Source: Leptospira idonii (GTDB taxonomy: Bacteria; Spirochaetota; Leptospiria; Leptospirales; Leptospiraceae). From it: 64,000 bases of DNA. The notes beneath the pieces were generated by a model. The model was given only the letters and a program-made list of their open reading frames with translations. It had not been told where the DNA came from and did no database searches. Position numbers and translations under genes: made by a program. Each line of letters starts with the position of its first letter. The first letter of the stretch is position 1. The stretch covers positions 124,001 to 188,000 of the forward strand of contig NZ_RQHW01000031.1 in assembly GCF_004770995.1 (NCBI RefSeq), written 5' to 3'. Shown piece after piece: positions 46,539 through 55,085 of the stretch.

Positions 46539-48638
46539 ATGAAGAAGTTCCCCGTTCTATTTTCCCGTTTGGGTGTTGTTTTGTTCTTTTGTTTTGTAAT
46601 TTTATCCTGCGGAGAAGACTCTATCGGTTCTCTCTCCGAAGAGATGAAGCAAGAGATTCGAACCAGACTCAAACAGGAAAATTTTCAAGGGGTTGTGCTG
46701 ATTTCAAAAGGATCGGAAATTTTATTCCGGGAAACGATTTATCATAAACGAGGGAGCCTTCCCAAACAACTCTATAGAAAACACAATTTTCCGTTAGGTG
46801 AAGTTTCAAAACCGTTCACTGCTTATGCGATCAAACTGCTCCTAAAAGAAAAAAAGATCAAAGAAACCGATGCGGTAAAAAACCATCTTCCTTGGTTTCC
46901 TTATCCTAATATTTCCATAGAAAATCTGCTCAGACATACAAGCGGCCTTCCCAAATATATAGAAATCGATCCCGATTTTGATGTTCGTAAGGAAATTCCC
47001 AAACGAGATCAAATCAAAGCCAATTTTTTGAATTCTCCCAGACCGGCTGCCTTTCCTCCGGGAGAATATTGGAAATACACTAGGATCGACTATCTTATAT
47101 TAGGTTATTTAATCGAAGAGTTATCCGGCAAATCCTATGCAAGTTTCATTAAGGAAAAAATTTTCCTTCCTCTTGAAATGAAACATTCCTCCGTCGATTC
47201 CTCGGATTCTCTTTTAGGCAACAGCGGCATTTTATCCAACCCCGAAGATTTGGTTCTCTGGAAGGAAGAACTCAGTCATCCGAAACTACTGAATGCGAAA
47301 GAGATACAATCCTTGTTTCAAAAAACGGTTCTTTCCGATCCGATCGCATCCGATTCCATTTATTTCGGAGAAGGAATGTATTTGGGAGAATACTTCCATT
47401 GGGCTTACGGAAAAGAAAGAGCGCTTGCGAATCTGTTTTACCAAGATCGAAAAAGTGATGTATTCATCTGTCTGGTAAGTCCTTGGGGAGGAAGTAAAGG
47501 AGATCTTTCCTCCTACAAATCCATATTAACAGAAGTTATTTTTGGAGGGAAAAAACTCCGATTCAAAAATCAAACCGCCATTAAAGATAAGAATGAAATC
47601 GGAATCGATGCATTAATGAAAGATTTGAAAGTCCCCGGCCTGGGGATCGCAGTTTATAAAAACTTCGGCCTCTCTTGGAAAAAGAACTTCGGAATCAAAA
47701 ATGCGAAAACGGGTGAAAAAATCACGGACAAAACACTTTTCCGTGCAGGCTCCCTTTCCAAAACGGTGACTGCAGTCACAGCAGTTAAGTTAGCCGAAGA
47801 AGGCAAACTCAATCTGTATTCCAATTGGAACAAAAAATTAAAGACATACCATATCGATCTGATGCAGAGAAAAAAAGGGGAATATGTAAATTTAGACAGT
47901 CTCCTTTCTCACACGAGCGGACTTACTGAGAAAGGAAATTGGGACGACCCTATCAACGAGAACAAAAAACATCTCATAGAACTGCAAGATACATTTTCTT
48001 CCAAAACGGGGAACGGATTAAAACTTTATTATACTCCAGGATCTAAGTCCCGTTATTCGGGAGGAGGATACAGCGTCATCCAGGAAGCGATCACTGATAT
48101 CACCAAACATTCGTTCTCCAGAGTCATTCGTGACTATGTGGGACAGCCGCTGCATTGGACCAGATCCACATTTCGCCAAAACCTGACAGAAGATGACGAT
48201 TACAATGAAGGTCACGATCCTGAAAGCCAAATCCTGCCTTTGAAAAATTTCGTGACTCCGGAATTGGGCGCAGGGGGACTTTGGACCACCCCCGAAGAAA
48301 TCGGAAATTTATTTTTGCAGGTCGCTTTGGCCACAAAAGGAGAGTCCGAATTCGTAAGCGAATCCTCCGCCCATTATCTTCTTTCCCCAAAAATGAGTGC
48401 TGCCAACCTCACCGTCCATGCTTTGGTAGGTAGAGGATTTTTCCTGAACCGAACGGGAAGTTCGGAATATTTTTTCCACGGCGGGCACACAAAGGGACAT
48501 AAGTCGCTCGCCTTTTTCAACGCCAAAAAGGGATATGGGATCGTGATTATGACCAATTCCGAGAACGGCTCTAATTTGATCTGGCGCATCCTGAGAACCG
48601 TTTCCCTTCAGGAAAAATGGGATAAATTTGTAAATTAA
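46539..48638 (+). CDS. Tandem beta-lactamase-fold hydrolase, first domain inactive
   Basis: 699 residues with an N-terminal lipoprotein-like signal (FCFVILSCGED). There are two serine-hydrolase domains. Domain 1 (about 30-335) has the nucleophile changed: LGEVSKPF has Glu88 where SxxK serine is expected, and YTRID replaces the usual YxN. Domain 2 (about 350-690) keeps SLSK (Ser405, Lys408), YSGGGY and FFHGGH. So one half is probably catalytically dead, perhaps regulatory. It starts six bases after gpmI. Confidence 0.85.
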   Translation: MKKFPVLFSRLGVVLFFCFVILSCGEDSIGSLSEEMKQEIRTRLKQENFQGVVLISKGSEILFRETIYHKRGSLPKQLYRKHNFPLGEVSKPFTAYAIKLLLKEKKIKETDAVKNHLPWFPYPNISIENLLRHTSGLPKYIEIDPDFDVRKEIPKRDQIKANFLNSPRPAAFPPGEYWKYTRIDYLILGYLIEELSGKSYASFIKEKIFLPLEMKHSSVDSSDSLLGNSGILSNPEDLVLWKEELSHPKLLNAKEIQSLFQKTVLSDPIASDSIYFGEGMYLGEYFHWAYGKERALANLFYQDRKSDVFICLVSPWGGSKGDLSSYKSILTEVIFGGKKLRFKNQTAIKDKNEIGIDALMKDLKVPGLGIAVYKNFGLSWKKNFGIKNAKTGEKITDKTLFRAGSLSKTVTAVTAVKLAEEGKLNLYSNWNKKLKTYHIDLMQRKKGEYVNLDSLLSHTSGLTEKGNWDDPINENKKHLIELQDTFSSKTGNGLKLYYTPGSKSRYSGGGYSVIQEAITDITKHSFSRVIRDYVGQPLHWTRSTFRQNLTEDDDYNEGHDPESQILPLKNFVTPELGAGGLWTTPEEIGNLFLQVALATKGESEFVSESSAHYLLSPKMSAANLTVHALVGRGFFLNRTGSSEYFFHGGHTKGHKSLAFFNAKKGYGIVIMTNSENGSNLIWRILRTVSLQEKWDKFVN

Positions 48639-48686
48639 ACTGATTGACCAAACCAAAATAATATATATTCTTCTAAGCGGTTGTGA

Positions 48687-49019
48687 ATGGAATACACAGA
48701 GTCAAAGACCGATGATATCATTATCCTGAAACTTTTCGGCAACTTGGACATGTTAAATGCTGGAATTCTCAAGGAAAGGATCAAAGAATCCTCCTCTCAG
48801 AATGAGTTTAAATTCATTTTTGATTTAGCAGGCGTTCATTTTATAGATTCTTCGGGATTCGGGCTCATCATGTCTTTGAACGATAAGTTAGCCGAATGCG
48901 GAGGAGGACTCAGAATCGTGAACGTCTCTAAGACCATTCGCCAAATCTTTCGTATTTCCAAAATCTCTTCCGTGATCCAAATCTTCGAAAGCACGGAAGA
49001 AGCTCTCTCTTCTTTTTAA
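48687..49019 (+). CDS. STAS-domain anti-sigma-factor antagonist
   Basis: 110 residues, a single STAS domain with the phosphoacceptor serine in VHFIDSSGFGLIMSLND. Its stop overlaps that of the convergent PP2C-TPR phosphatase by four bases, so both are likely expressed against each other's 3' ends. It is the second STAS protein in the window (compare 18642). A cognate serine kinase is not seen. Confidence 0.93.
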   Translation: MEYTESKTDDIIILKLFGNLDMLNAGILKERIKESSSQNEFKFIFDLAGVHFIDSSGFGLIMSLNDKLAECGGGLRIVNVSKTIRQIFRISKISSVIQIFESTEEALSSF

Positions 49020-51409
49020 ACTTTCGCAGCCACCATCTTTTTCCAAAAATTGCGTAACTTTTGTACTTTGGAATTATCCGGTACCATCTGTTCCATTGCA
49101 TCCAAAAGTGTTTCCGCTTTCCCTGGCTGATTCATATGCATCAAAATCTCTGTCAATAGAAGCAGGTTTTTGAAGTTCTTAGGATCTCGAAGCCGCAGCC
49201 TTTCCGCAAAATCGCAAGCAAGTTCGAAACTTCTTCTTTGTTTGTAAGCGAATGCGATATAAAAAAGAAAGTCGGTATCTCCCGGATTGGCTTTTAAATA
49301 CCGCTCTGCATGTTGAATGGCATCCTCATATCTCTTCGACTTGATGTACAACTTGGAAAGTTCTCTCAAACAATAAGGATCTTCGCTCTCCGATTCCAAA
49401 GCGAGTTCTAGGGAAATGATCGCATTTTCCCAATCCCCATCCCTGTAGGATTGAATTCCTTCTCCCAATTTTTGATAATAGTTCTTTTGTTTGGTGGCAA
49501 CGACTGTAGGTTCCGCTTTTTCTTCCAAAAAGGAAATACGCAGCAAACTGAAATCGTCCGTCAGTTCCCCTTGTGTCAGTATGGATTTATAAATTCCTTC
49601 CAATTCTCCCATACCTTCCCGAACTCTTTTTAAGAACTCCGTTTCATCGTCATTGATGACCCTAACATTGTTTTCATGACTCATAAGTATGTCGTCTCTT
49701 CCGTCGGAACCGATGATCAATACGTCCCCGGGCTTCATAGGGAACACTTGGATAACGACTTCATCCCCGCTCATCTCGGTAAAACCTATCTTACGAAGAG
49801 AATGTGCTTTCTCTAAAAAGTTAGCAACTCCGTCCCGATACAAAACGATCCAAGGATGTTCCGCATTGATATAATAAAGAGTTCCTGTTTCTTCATCCAC
49901 AAGTCCCATCACTGCGGACAGAAGCATATGCCCGTCGAAACTAATGAACACATTATGAATTTCTTGAAAACATTCTTTCAACCATCTTTCCGGGTGACGA
50001 TCCTGAAGGTATCTTAACTTTTGAGTTCTTGTCAGGATGGACTTAAACACAGTTCCCATCACAAGAGCACCTCCTGCACCTTGGATGGATTTTCCCATCG
50101 CATCCGCATTCAAAAACACTGTGTATTTTTTACCTACAAGCTGGATGCTGTCCGTAACGGTAAGATCACCGCCTATCTCCGATTTGCGGTTACGAAACGT
50201 AAAATCTTTCATCTGTCTTTCCAAGATGGAAATGGATACAGTTTCCGATTTGGAAAAAGAACCCCGAAGAGGTTTGATGAGAAGAGAAGTCAAAAAATAA
50301 TCCCCATCCTGCTTTTCTTTCAGAGTTTGGACTTCCGCCAAACTAGCATTCAATTCGGATGTTCTTTGAACCACCATATCTTCCAGATGATTCTGATGAA
50401 CGGATAACTCTTCCTTCATCTCTACGAAAACTCTTCCCATTTGTCCGATCTCATCTTTACGATTCGTAGGCAAAGAACCTGGTTTCCAATTTTCTATATC
50501 GTTCATTGCGGAAGTGAGAAGTTTGATCGCTTCCACCATATCTCTGGAAAAAAGAAAGGAAATAAGGAATATAATTCCGAATAACACAAAAGATGCGATC
50601 GTAAAGAAGGACCAAATTTTCAAAGTTTTGGATTCCACTTCGTTCTCATCGATCATCACGTTGAATTCCAAATCTTTGAGAGTGTTCGCCTTTCCCGTAT
50701 AAGGAATCTTAACGATGTAATAAGGTTTGTCTTTAAAATGAAATCTTTGGTTGTTTTCCAAAAGACCGGGTCTTTCTTTAATCACCGAACGAATCGTATC
50801 CGAACCGATCGTCTTTACCTTTCCCCCTTGGAATATGGCCAAATGAATTCGATTGTCTTTGGATATTGTTTTTGTGAACTGATCATCCACTACCTGACCG
50901 ATGAGTATGGTTCCTTTTCCCACAAAAGGAGCCGCCAATCGGAATCCCAAACCGCTGTGCCCTTCTTCCAGACTGGCCGCCCATTCCCCTTTCATCGCTT
51001 TTTGGATGATGGGTTGATTCGCCTTATTGTCTCCGAAATCTTTCGGACGATGTGCCCGGAAATGAACCTTACCGTTCCCATCTCCGATTTCAAAAATAGA
51101 AAGACCGTATCTTTCCATAATTTTTTTGAAGTATCCCACCTGGCCGACGAGAACGTTTCGATCCGATAGTCCTCTCTCTAAAATATTTCTCGTCACAGGA
51201 TTGAATGTGATTTCCTCCAAAAGAAGTCTTAGTTTTTCTTCCTTAAATTCCAATTCCCTCTGGAAGTTGCGGGATAAATCTTCGGCTCTTTGGGTTTGCG
51301 GTATATTCTTTACAGACTGTAGTAGGTAGGCAAAACTTGTGGTTAGAGCAATGACCAATAAGATCTGGCTTACACTCAGGATGAGTAAAAATTTATAACG
51401 AATGCTCAT
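49016..51409 (-). CDS. Sensor PP2C phosphatase with TPR tail
   Basis: 797 residues. A membrane helix (LLILSVSQILLVIALTTSFAYLL) precedes a dCache-like extracytoplasmic sensor region (about 35-265). A second helix and HAMP domain (DMVEAIKLLTSAMNDIENW) lead to a SpoIIE/PP2C phosphatase core (LNADAMGKSIQGAGGALVMG, LIIGSDGRDDIL). TPR helices close the protein (YRDGDWENAIISLELALE, KSKRYEDAIQHAERYLK). It probably senses an extracellular signal and dephosphorylates a STAS protein such as the one at 48687. Confidence 0.9.
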   Translation of the reverse strand: MSIRYKFLLILSVSQILLVIALTTSFAYLLQSVKNIPQTQRAEDLSRNFQRELEFKEEKLRLLLEEITFNPVTRNILERGLSDRNVLVGQVGYFKKIMERYGLSIFEIGDGNGKVHFRAHRPKDFGDNKANQPIIQKAMKGEWAASLEEGHSGLGFRLAAPFVGKGTILIGQVVDDQFTKTISKDNRIHLAIFQGGKVKTIGSDTIRSVIKERPGLLENNQRFHFKDKPYYIVKIPYTGKANTLKDLEFNVMIDENEVESKTLKIWSFFTIASFVLFGIIFLISFLFSRDMVEAIKLLTSAMNDIENWKPGSLPTNRKDEIGQMGRVFVEMKEELSVHQNHLEDMVVQRTSELNASLAEVQTLKEKQDGDYFLTSLLIKPLRGSFSKSETVSISILERQMKDFTFRNRKSEIGGDLTVTDSIQLVGKKYTVFLNADAMGKSIQGAGGALVMGTVFKSILTRTQKLRYLQDRHPERWLKECFQEIHNVFISFDGHMLLSAVMGLVDEETGTLYYINAEHPWIVLYRDGVANFLEKAHSLRKIGFTEMSGDEVVIQVFPMKPGDVLIIGSDGRDDILMSHENNVRVINDDETEFLKRVREGMGELEGIYKSILTQGELTDDFSLLRISFLEEKAEPTVVATKQKNYYQKLGEGIQSYRDGDWENAIISLELALESESEDPYCLRELSKLYIKSKRYEDAIQHAERYLKANPGDTDFLFYIAFAYKQRRSFELACDFAERLRLRDPKNFKNLLLLTEILMHMNQPGKAETLLDAMEQMVPDNSKVQKLRNFWKKMVAAKV

Positions 51410-51503
51410 ATAGTTTCATGTCCAAAGAAAAAAGTAACATTTCTTCATTTCAAAATGATGACATTCTCTTAAACGAATCGTGTAATCCAAACCAACACCA
51501 GAC

Positions 51504-52697
51504 ATGAAATCGAACGCACTTCTCTTCTTTTTGATCCTTTCCGTGCTTTTGTTTTATTATTTTCTGGAACTTCTGCTCCATAGACTGACGTTATCCGGCT
51601 TTCGTAATAGAATTCATGTCAATGGAACCAGAGGGAAATCTAGCGTAACAAGACTTATACGAGCAGGACTGAGCGCCTCAGGAGAAAGGGTTTTTGCCAA
51701 AACTACAGGAACTTTGGCTAGAATGATCTACCCGGACGGTTCGGAAAAAACCGTCCCCAGATGGGGAAAACCTTCCATATTGGAACAAATCTCCATTCTC
51801 AAAACGGCAAGGAAAGAAAAAGCGACTACCATCGTTATGGAATGTATGGCTTTGGAACCGCGCTACCAATGGGCCAGCGAAGGGATGATCTTACGTTCTC
51901 ACATAGGAGTCCTTACGAACATACGTGAGGATCATCTAGATGTCATGGGTCCGACAGTGGAAGATGTCGCACGCACTCTGGCTTCCTTTATCCCTGTGAA
52001 AGGAAAACTGATATTAGGTGAAGAAAAATTCAGTTCGATCATCAAACAGGCTTGTTCCGAAAGAAAGACGGAAATCATCCCTCTTACGAAAGAACTTTCC
52101 AGGGAAGTAACGGAAGAAGAATTGTCCAAGTTTTCATATTGGGAACATAAAGAAAACATAGCCTTGGCTCTTCTCGTATGTAAAGAGTTAGGTGTCGAAA
52201 GAAAAGAAGCATTACAAGCTATGTGGAATTCCGAACCGGATCCGGGAGCACTTACCGTTTCCCCCATTCATTTTTTCGGGAAAGACATTCTTTATATCAA
52301 TGCGATGGCGGCCAATGATTCAGAAAGCACTCGCAGTATTTGGCAGGAATCCAAAAAACGTTACTCAGAAAACAGAACCGGATATCTTCTTTTCAACTGC
52401 CGGGAAGATCGATTGGATAGAAGCAAACTTATGGCGGAAGAAATCGCATCTTGGCAAGATTACGAATCCATATTTCTCATCGGAACGGGAACAAAATATG
52501 CGCTCCATTCCTTGAAAAAGGAATGCCGGATCGGAACCAAAATCTTCAACTGGGAAGATACAAACCTGGATTTAATTTTCGAGTCGCTCATTGCGCAAAT
52601 CAAACCCAATTCCTTTATTTTAGGAATCGGAAATATTGCGGGACTCGGATTGGAACTGGGCCAATATCTTAAGAACAGATCTCAAATCAAAACATGA
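51504..52697 (+). CDS. pgsB: Poly-gamma-glutamate synthase PgsB/CapB
   Basis: 397 residues. An N-terminal membrane helix (LLFFLILSVLLFYYFLELLLH) leads to a Mur-ligase-like ATP domain with the P-loop HVNGTRGKSSVTRLIRAGL (about 40) and the metal region MECMALEPRYQW. PgsB polymerises glutamate through gamma bonds with PgsC at the inner face of the membrane. pgsC begins in the last codons of this gene (ATGA), so the operon is intact. Confidence 0.93.
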   Translation: MKSNALLFFLILSVLLFYYFLELLLHRLTLSGFRNRIHVNGTRGKSSVTRLIRAGLSASGERVFAKTTGTLARMIYPDGSEKTVPRWGKPSILEQISILKTARKEKATTIVMECMALEPRYQWASEGMILRSHIGVLTNIREDHLDVMGPTVEDVARTLASFIPVKGKLILGEEKFSSIIKQACSERKTEIIPLTKELSREVTEEELSKFSYWEHKENIALALLVCKELGVERKEALQAMWNSEPDPGALTVSPIHFFGKDILYINAMAANDSESTRSIWQESKKRYSENRTGYLLFNCREDRLDRSKLMAEEIASWQDYESIFLIGTGTKYALHSLKKECRIGTKIFNWEDTNLDLIFESLIAQIKPNSFILGIGNIAGLGLELGQYLKNRSQIKT

Positions 52698-53152
52698 ACG
52701 ATATACTTTCCCTATCCATCGGTTTGAGTCTGGTCATCAGCCTCATTTTCTCAGAATTTTTCGGAATCGTAGGAACAGGCCTTGTCGTTCCCGGTTATAT
52801 CGCTCTCAACTTGAACCATCCTAAAAATCTGGTGATCACATTTTTGATCGCCTGGTTCGCCTATGTGTCCGTTGAAATTTTATCTTTTTTATTCATCATC
52901 TTCGGGAAAAGAAAGACCGTACTCATTTTGTTATTCGGTTATTTTTTCGGGTACCTTCTCAACTATCAGATCCTGCCGGATGTGGAAACTCCCTTTTTGT
53001 CCGATGTAAGAAGCATAGGTTTCATCATTCCCGGTCTCATCGGGATTTGGTTCGAAAGACAAGGTGTGATAGAAACTACATCCGTTCTAATCATCGCATC
53101 CATCATGGTGAAAATGTTACTCATACTTATGTTAGGTTCCGATTTTCTATGA
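52694..53152 (+). CDS. pgsC: Poly-gamma-glutamate biosynthesis protein PgsC/CapC
   Basis: 152 residues with five or so hydrophobic segments, matching PgsC in length and in GIVGTGLVVPGYIALNLNHP and RSIGFIIPGLIGIWFERQGV. It is the small integral subunit of the gamma-glutamate synthase. It overlaps pgsB by four bases and the following PgsW gene (ATGA) at its own end. Confidence 0.92.
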   Translation: MNDILSLSIGLSLVISLIFSEFFGIVGTGLVVPGYIALNLNHPKNLVITFLIAWFAYVSVEILSFLFIIFGKRKTVLILLFGYFFGYLLNYQILPDVETPFLSDVRSIGFIIPGLIGIWFERQGVIETTSVLIIASIMVKMLLILMLGSDFL

Positions 53153-54303
53153 TCACAAGAGTCTATTGGAATTTATGGAAACATTCTAGGTTAGCGGTGG
53201 CACTCCTTGCGATTTTTGCGATCATAGGAATCATTGCTGTCGAATCCTTTAAGGTAAAAAAAGAACAACCCTACTTTAAGAAAAAAATCAATGCGGCTAA
53301 ATTGGCGGAAAGAGGCTTTCAAACTCTTCGTCCCGATCTTCTGAAAAAGAAAAAACCGGACTATAAGGATTTGGATCCTGCCAACTCGGGGCTTGTAGGA
53401 GAATTTTTAAGTCCTGTAACGAGTAACACAGGCTCTTTATCTTCCAAACAAACTTCGGTGAACCCTAATTTTGCGGCAGTGCTCGTCCATCTGATGAAAA
53501 AAGCGAAACTGGAAGAAGGGGACACCGTAGCAGTTGCGATCTCAGGATCTTTTCCTGCATTAAACATTTGTTTGTTTGCAGCACTGGAAACGATGAAACT
53601 GAAACCCGTCGTTATTTCCAGCACCTCCGCTTCCCAATTCGGAGCCAATCACTCTCATATGTTGTGGCTGGATATGGAAAGAATTTTAGAAGAAGAATCC
53701 ATTTTCTCAACCAGGTCCTCTTACGCTTCTTTGGGAGGAACTCAGGACAAAGCGATAGGGATGTCTGCGGAAGGAAAAAATCTTCTATTAGCAAGCATTA
53801 AACGAAATAAAGTGAATTATTTGGATCCTTCCAGTTTTGAAGATTCCATTCTGCAAAGAATGGATTTATATCAAAAACTTTCCATGGGGAAACCGATCAA
53901 AGCATTCATCAATATAGGAGGTGGAACCACCGTATTAGGGACCAGCCTCGGCAAACAAGTGTTCAAGAGTGGCCTAATCTCCCAGCTTCCTGACGATGTG
54001 AATCCTCCCGACTCTGTGATCAAAGAGTTTTTACAAAAGGATATCCCCGTCATCAATATCATCCAAGTGGAATCCCTCGCTAGAAAATTCGGACTGCCGG
54101 TTGCTCCGAAAAAAACTCCCAAACCCGGAGAAGGAAAAGTTTTCATCCAGGAAGAATACAATCCCACCATTTGTTTGTTCGTATTATTCATTCTTTCCGT
54201 CGGGCTTTACGGAGTGACTAAACTCGGATGGGGACAAAATCCGATCGATTTCCAACTTCCGGAAACCATTCGGGGAAATCAAAATACTAGGGAAAAGGCT
54301 TGA
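53149..54303 (+). CDS. pgsW: Poly-gamma-glutamate system protein PgsW-like
   Basis: 384 residues from ATG 53149, four bases into the end of pgsC. A short basic tail precedes a membrane helix (LAVALLAIFAIIGIIAV). A periplasmic alpha/beta domain has NPNFAAVLVHLMKKAKLEEGDTVAVAISGSFPALN and GGGTTVLGTSLGK, and a C-terminal helix ends the protein. It corresponds to the family I recall as TIGR04332, found with pgsBC. A longer frame to 53047 would lie inside pgsC and is not used. Confidence 0.85.
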   Translation: MITRVYWNLWKHSRLAVALLAIFAIIGIIAVESFKVKKEQPYFKKKINAAKLAERGFQTLRPDLLKKKKPDYKDLDPANSGLVGEFLSPVTSNTGSLSSKQTSVNPNFAAVLVHLMKKAKLEEGDTVAVAISGSFPALNICLFAALETMKLKPVVISSTSASQFGANHSHMLWLDMERILEEESIFSTRSSYASLGGTQDKAIGMSAEGKNLLLASIKRNKVNYLDPSSFEDSILQRMDLYQKLSMGKPIKAFINIGGGTTVLGTSLGKQVFKSGLISQLPDDVNPPDSVIKEFLQKDIPVINIIQVESLARKFGLPVAPKKTPKPGEGKVFIQEEYNPTICLFVLFILSVGLYGVTKLGWGQNPIDFQLPETIRGNQNTREKA

Positions 54304-54333
54304 TGAACCGTCTAAGTACAGGAGACTCTTTTT

Positions 54334-54537
54334 GTGATTAAGTTCATCCTACTATCCCTGCTTCTATTCCTCATCATGCGAGTGATTTCTAGAATGTTCT
54401 CGATTACATCGGGACAAAATTCGGGAAACAAAGAAACTCCCAAATTCTACGTTTATCGAGAAGGGCCAGGTTTCGGCCAAACCCAGATCAAAAAGGAAAA
54501 AGACATTTCCGAAAAAGGAAGAATCTTAGAAGACTAA
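54334..54537 (+). CDS. Small membrane protein after pgsW
   Basis: 67 residues from a GTG start. One N-terminal hydrophobic helix (IKFILLSLLLFLIMRVIS) and a polar tail (PKFYVYREGPGFGQTQIKKEKD). It is downstream of pgsW by about 30 bases and could be part of the poly-gamma-glutamate operon, in the place where small PgsE-like proteins can occur. I do not recognise the family. Confidence 0.6.
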   Translation: MIKFILLSLLLFLIMRVISRMFSITSGQNSGNKETPKFYVYREGPGFGQTQIKKEKDISEKGRILED

Positions 54538-54584
54538 AGAATTCTTTTTCAGTAAATTTCCTTCTTTCCGATGATAGAATCAGT

Positions 54585-55085
54585 ATGTCTCATTTCTATC
54601 GAATCCTGCTCCTGCCGATTTTAGCAGCTACCATTCATTGCGGTGTTCCCAAGGGAGAATTTGGCTGGGCCATTACAAAAGCGGGGGAGATAGACATACT
54701 GGAAAAACAAATCCAAATCATCACTGACTATAAGATGATGAGAGACGGTTTGATTTTTTCTCCCTCCGATACCATCCATTACGTATATTCTTTCTCCCGC
54801 AATCCCGGATCGGAACTTGATTTTTATATTTCTCTCAACCGTTACGAATTGGATTACGTGGAAATCGACATCAAAAAGAAAAATCCGGAAACGGAGTCCG
54901 GTGCGATCCGGGATGAATTTTCACAACTGATCACAGGAGAATATCTTTTGAAGATCGTTCATGAAGGAGATACAGTGGATGAAGTGAAATTCCAAGTGCT
55001 TCCGGAAGAAGGTTACACGGAAGAAACGATTGAACAAGAATTAGCCGGCGATCAAAAAGACGAACTGATCAAATACTCTCGCTGA
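54585..55085 (+). CDS. Putative lipoprotein
   Basis: 166 residues. The signal ILLLPILAATIHCGVP ends at a Cys (about 19). The rest is a beta-rich domain resembling an Ig-like or C2-like sandwich (TIHYVYSFSRNPGSELDFYISLNRYELDYVEIDIKKK, LLKIVHEGDTVDEVKFQVLPEEG). No recognised family. Its 3' end overlaps the convergent TPR gene by 17 bases. Confidence 0.72.
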   Translation: MSHFYRILLLPILAATIHCGVPKGEFGWAITKAGEIDILEKQIQIITDYKMMRDGLIFSPSDTIHYVYSFSRNPGSELDFYISLNRYELDYVEIDIKKKNPETESGAIRDEFSQLITGEYLLKIVHEGDTVDEVKFQVLPEEGYTEETIEQELAGDQKDELIKYSR

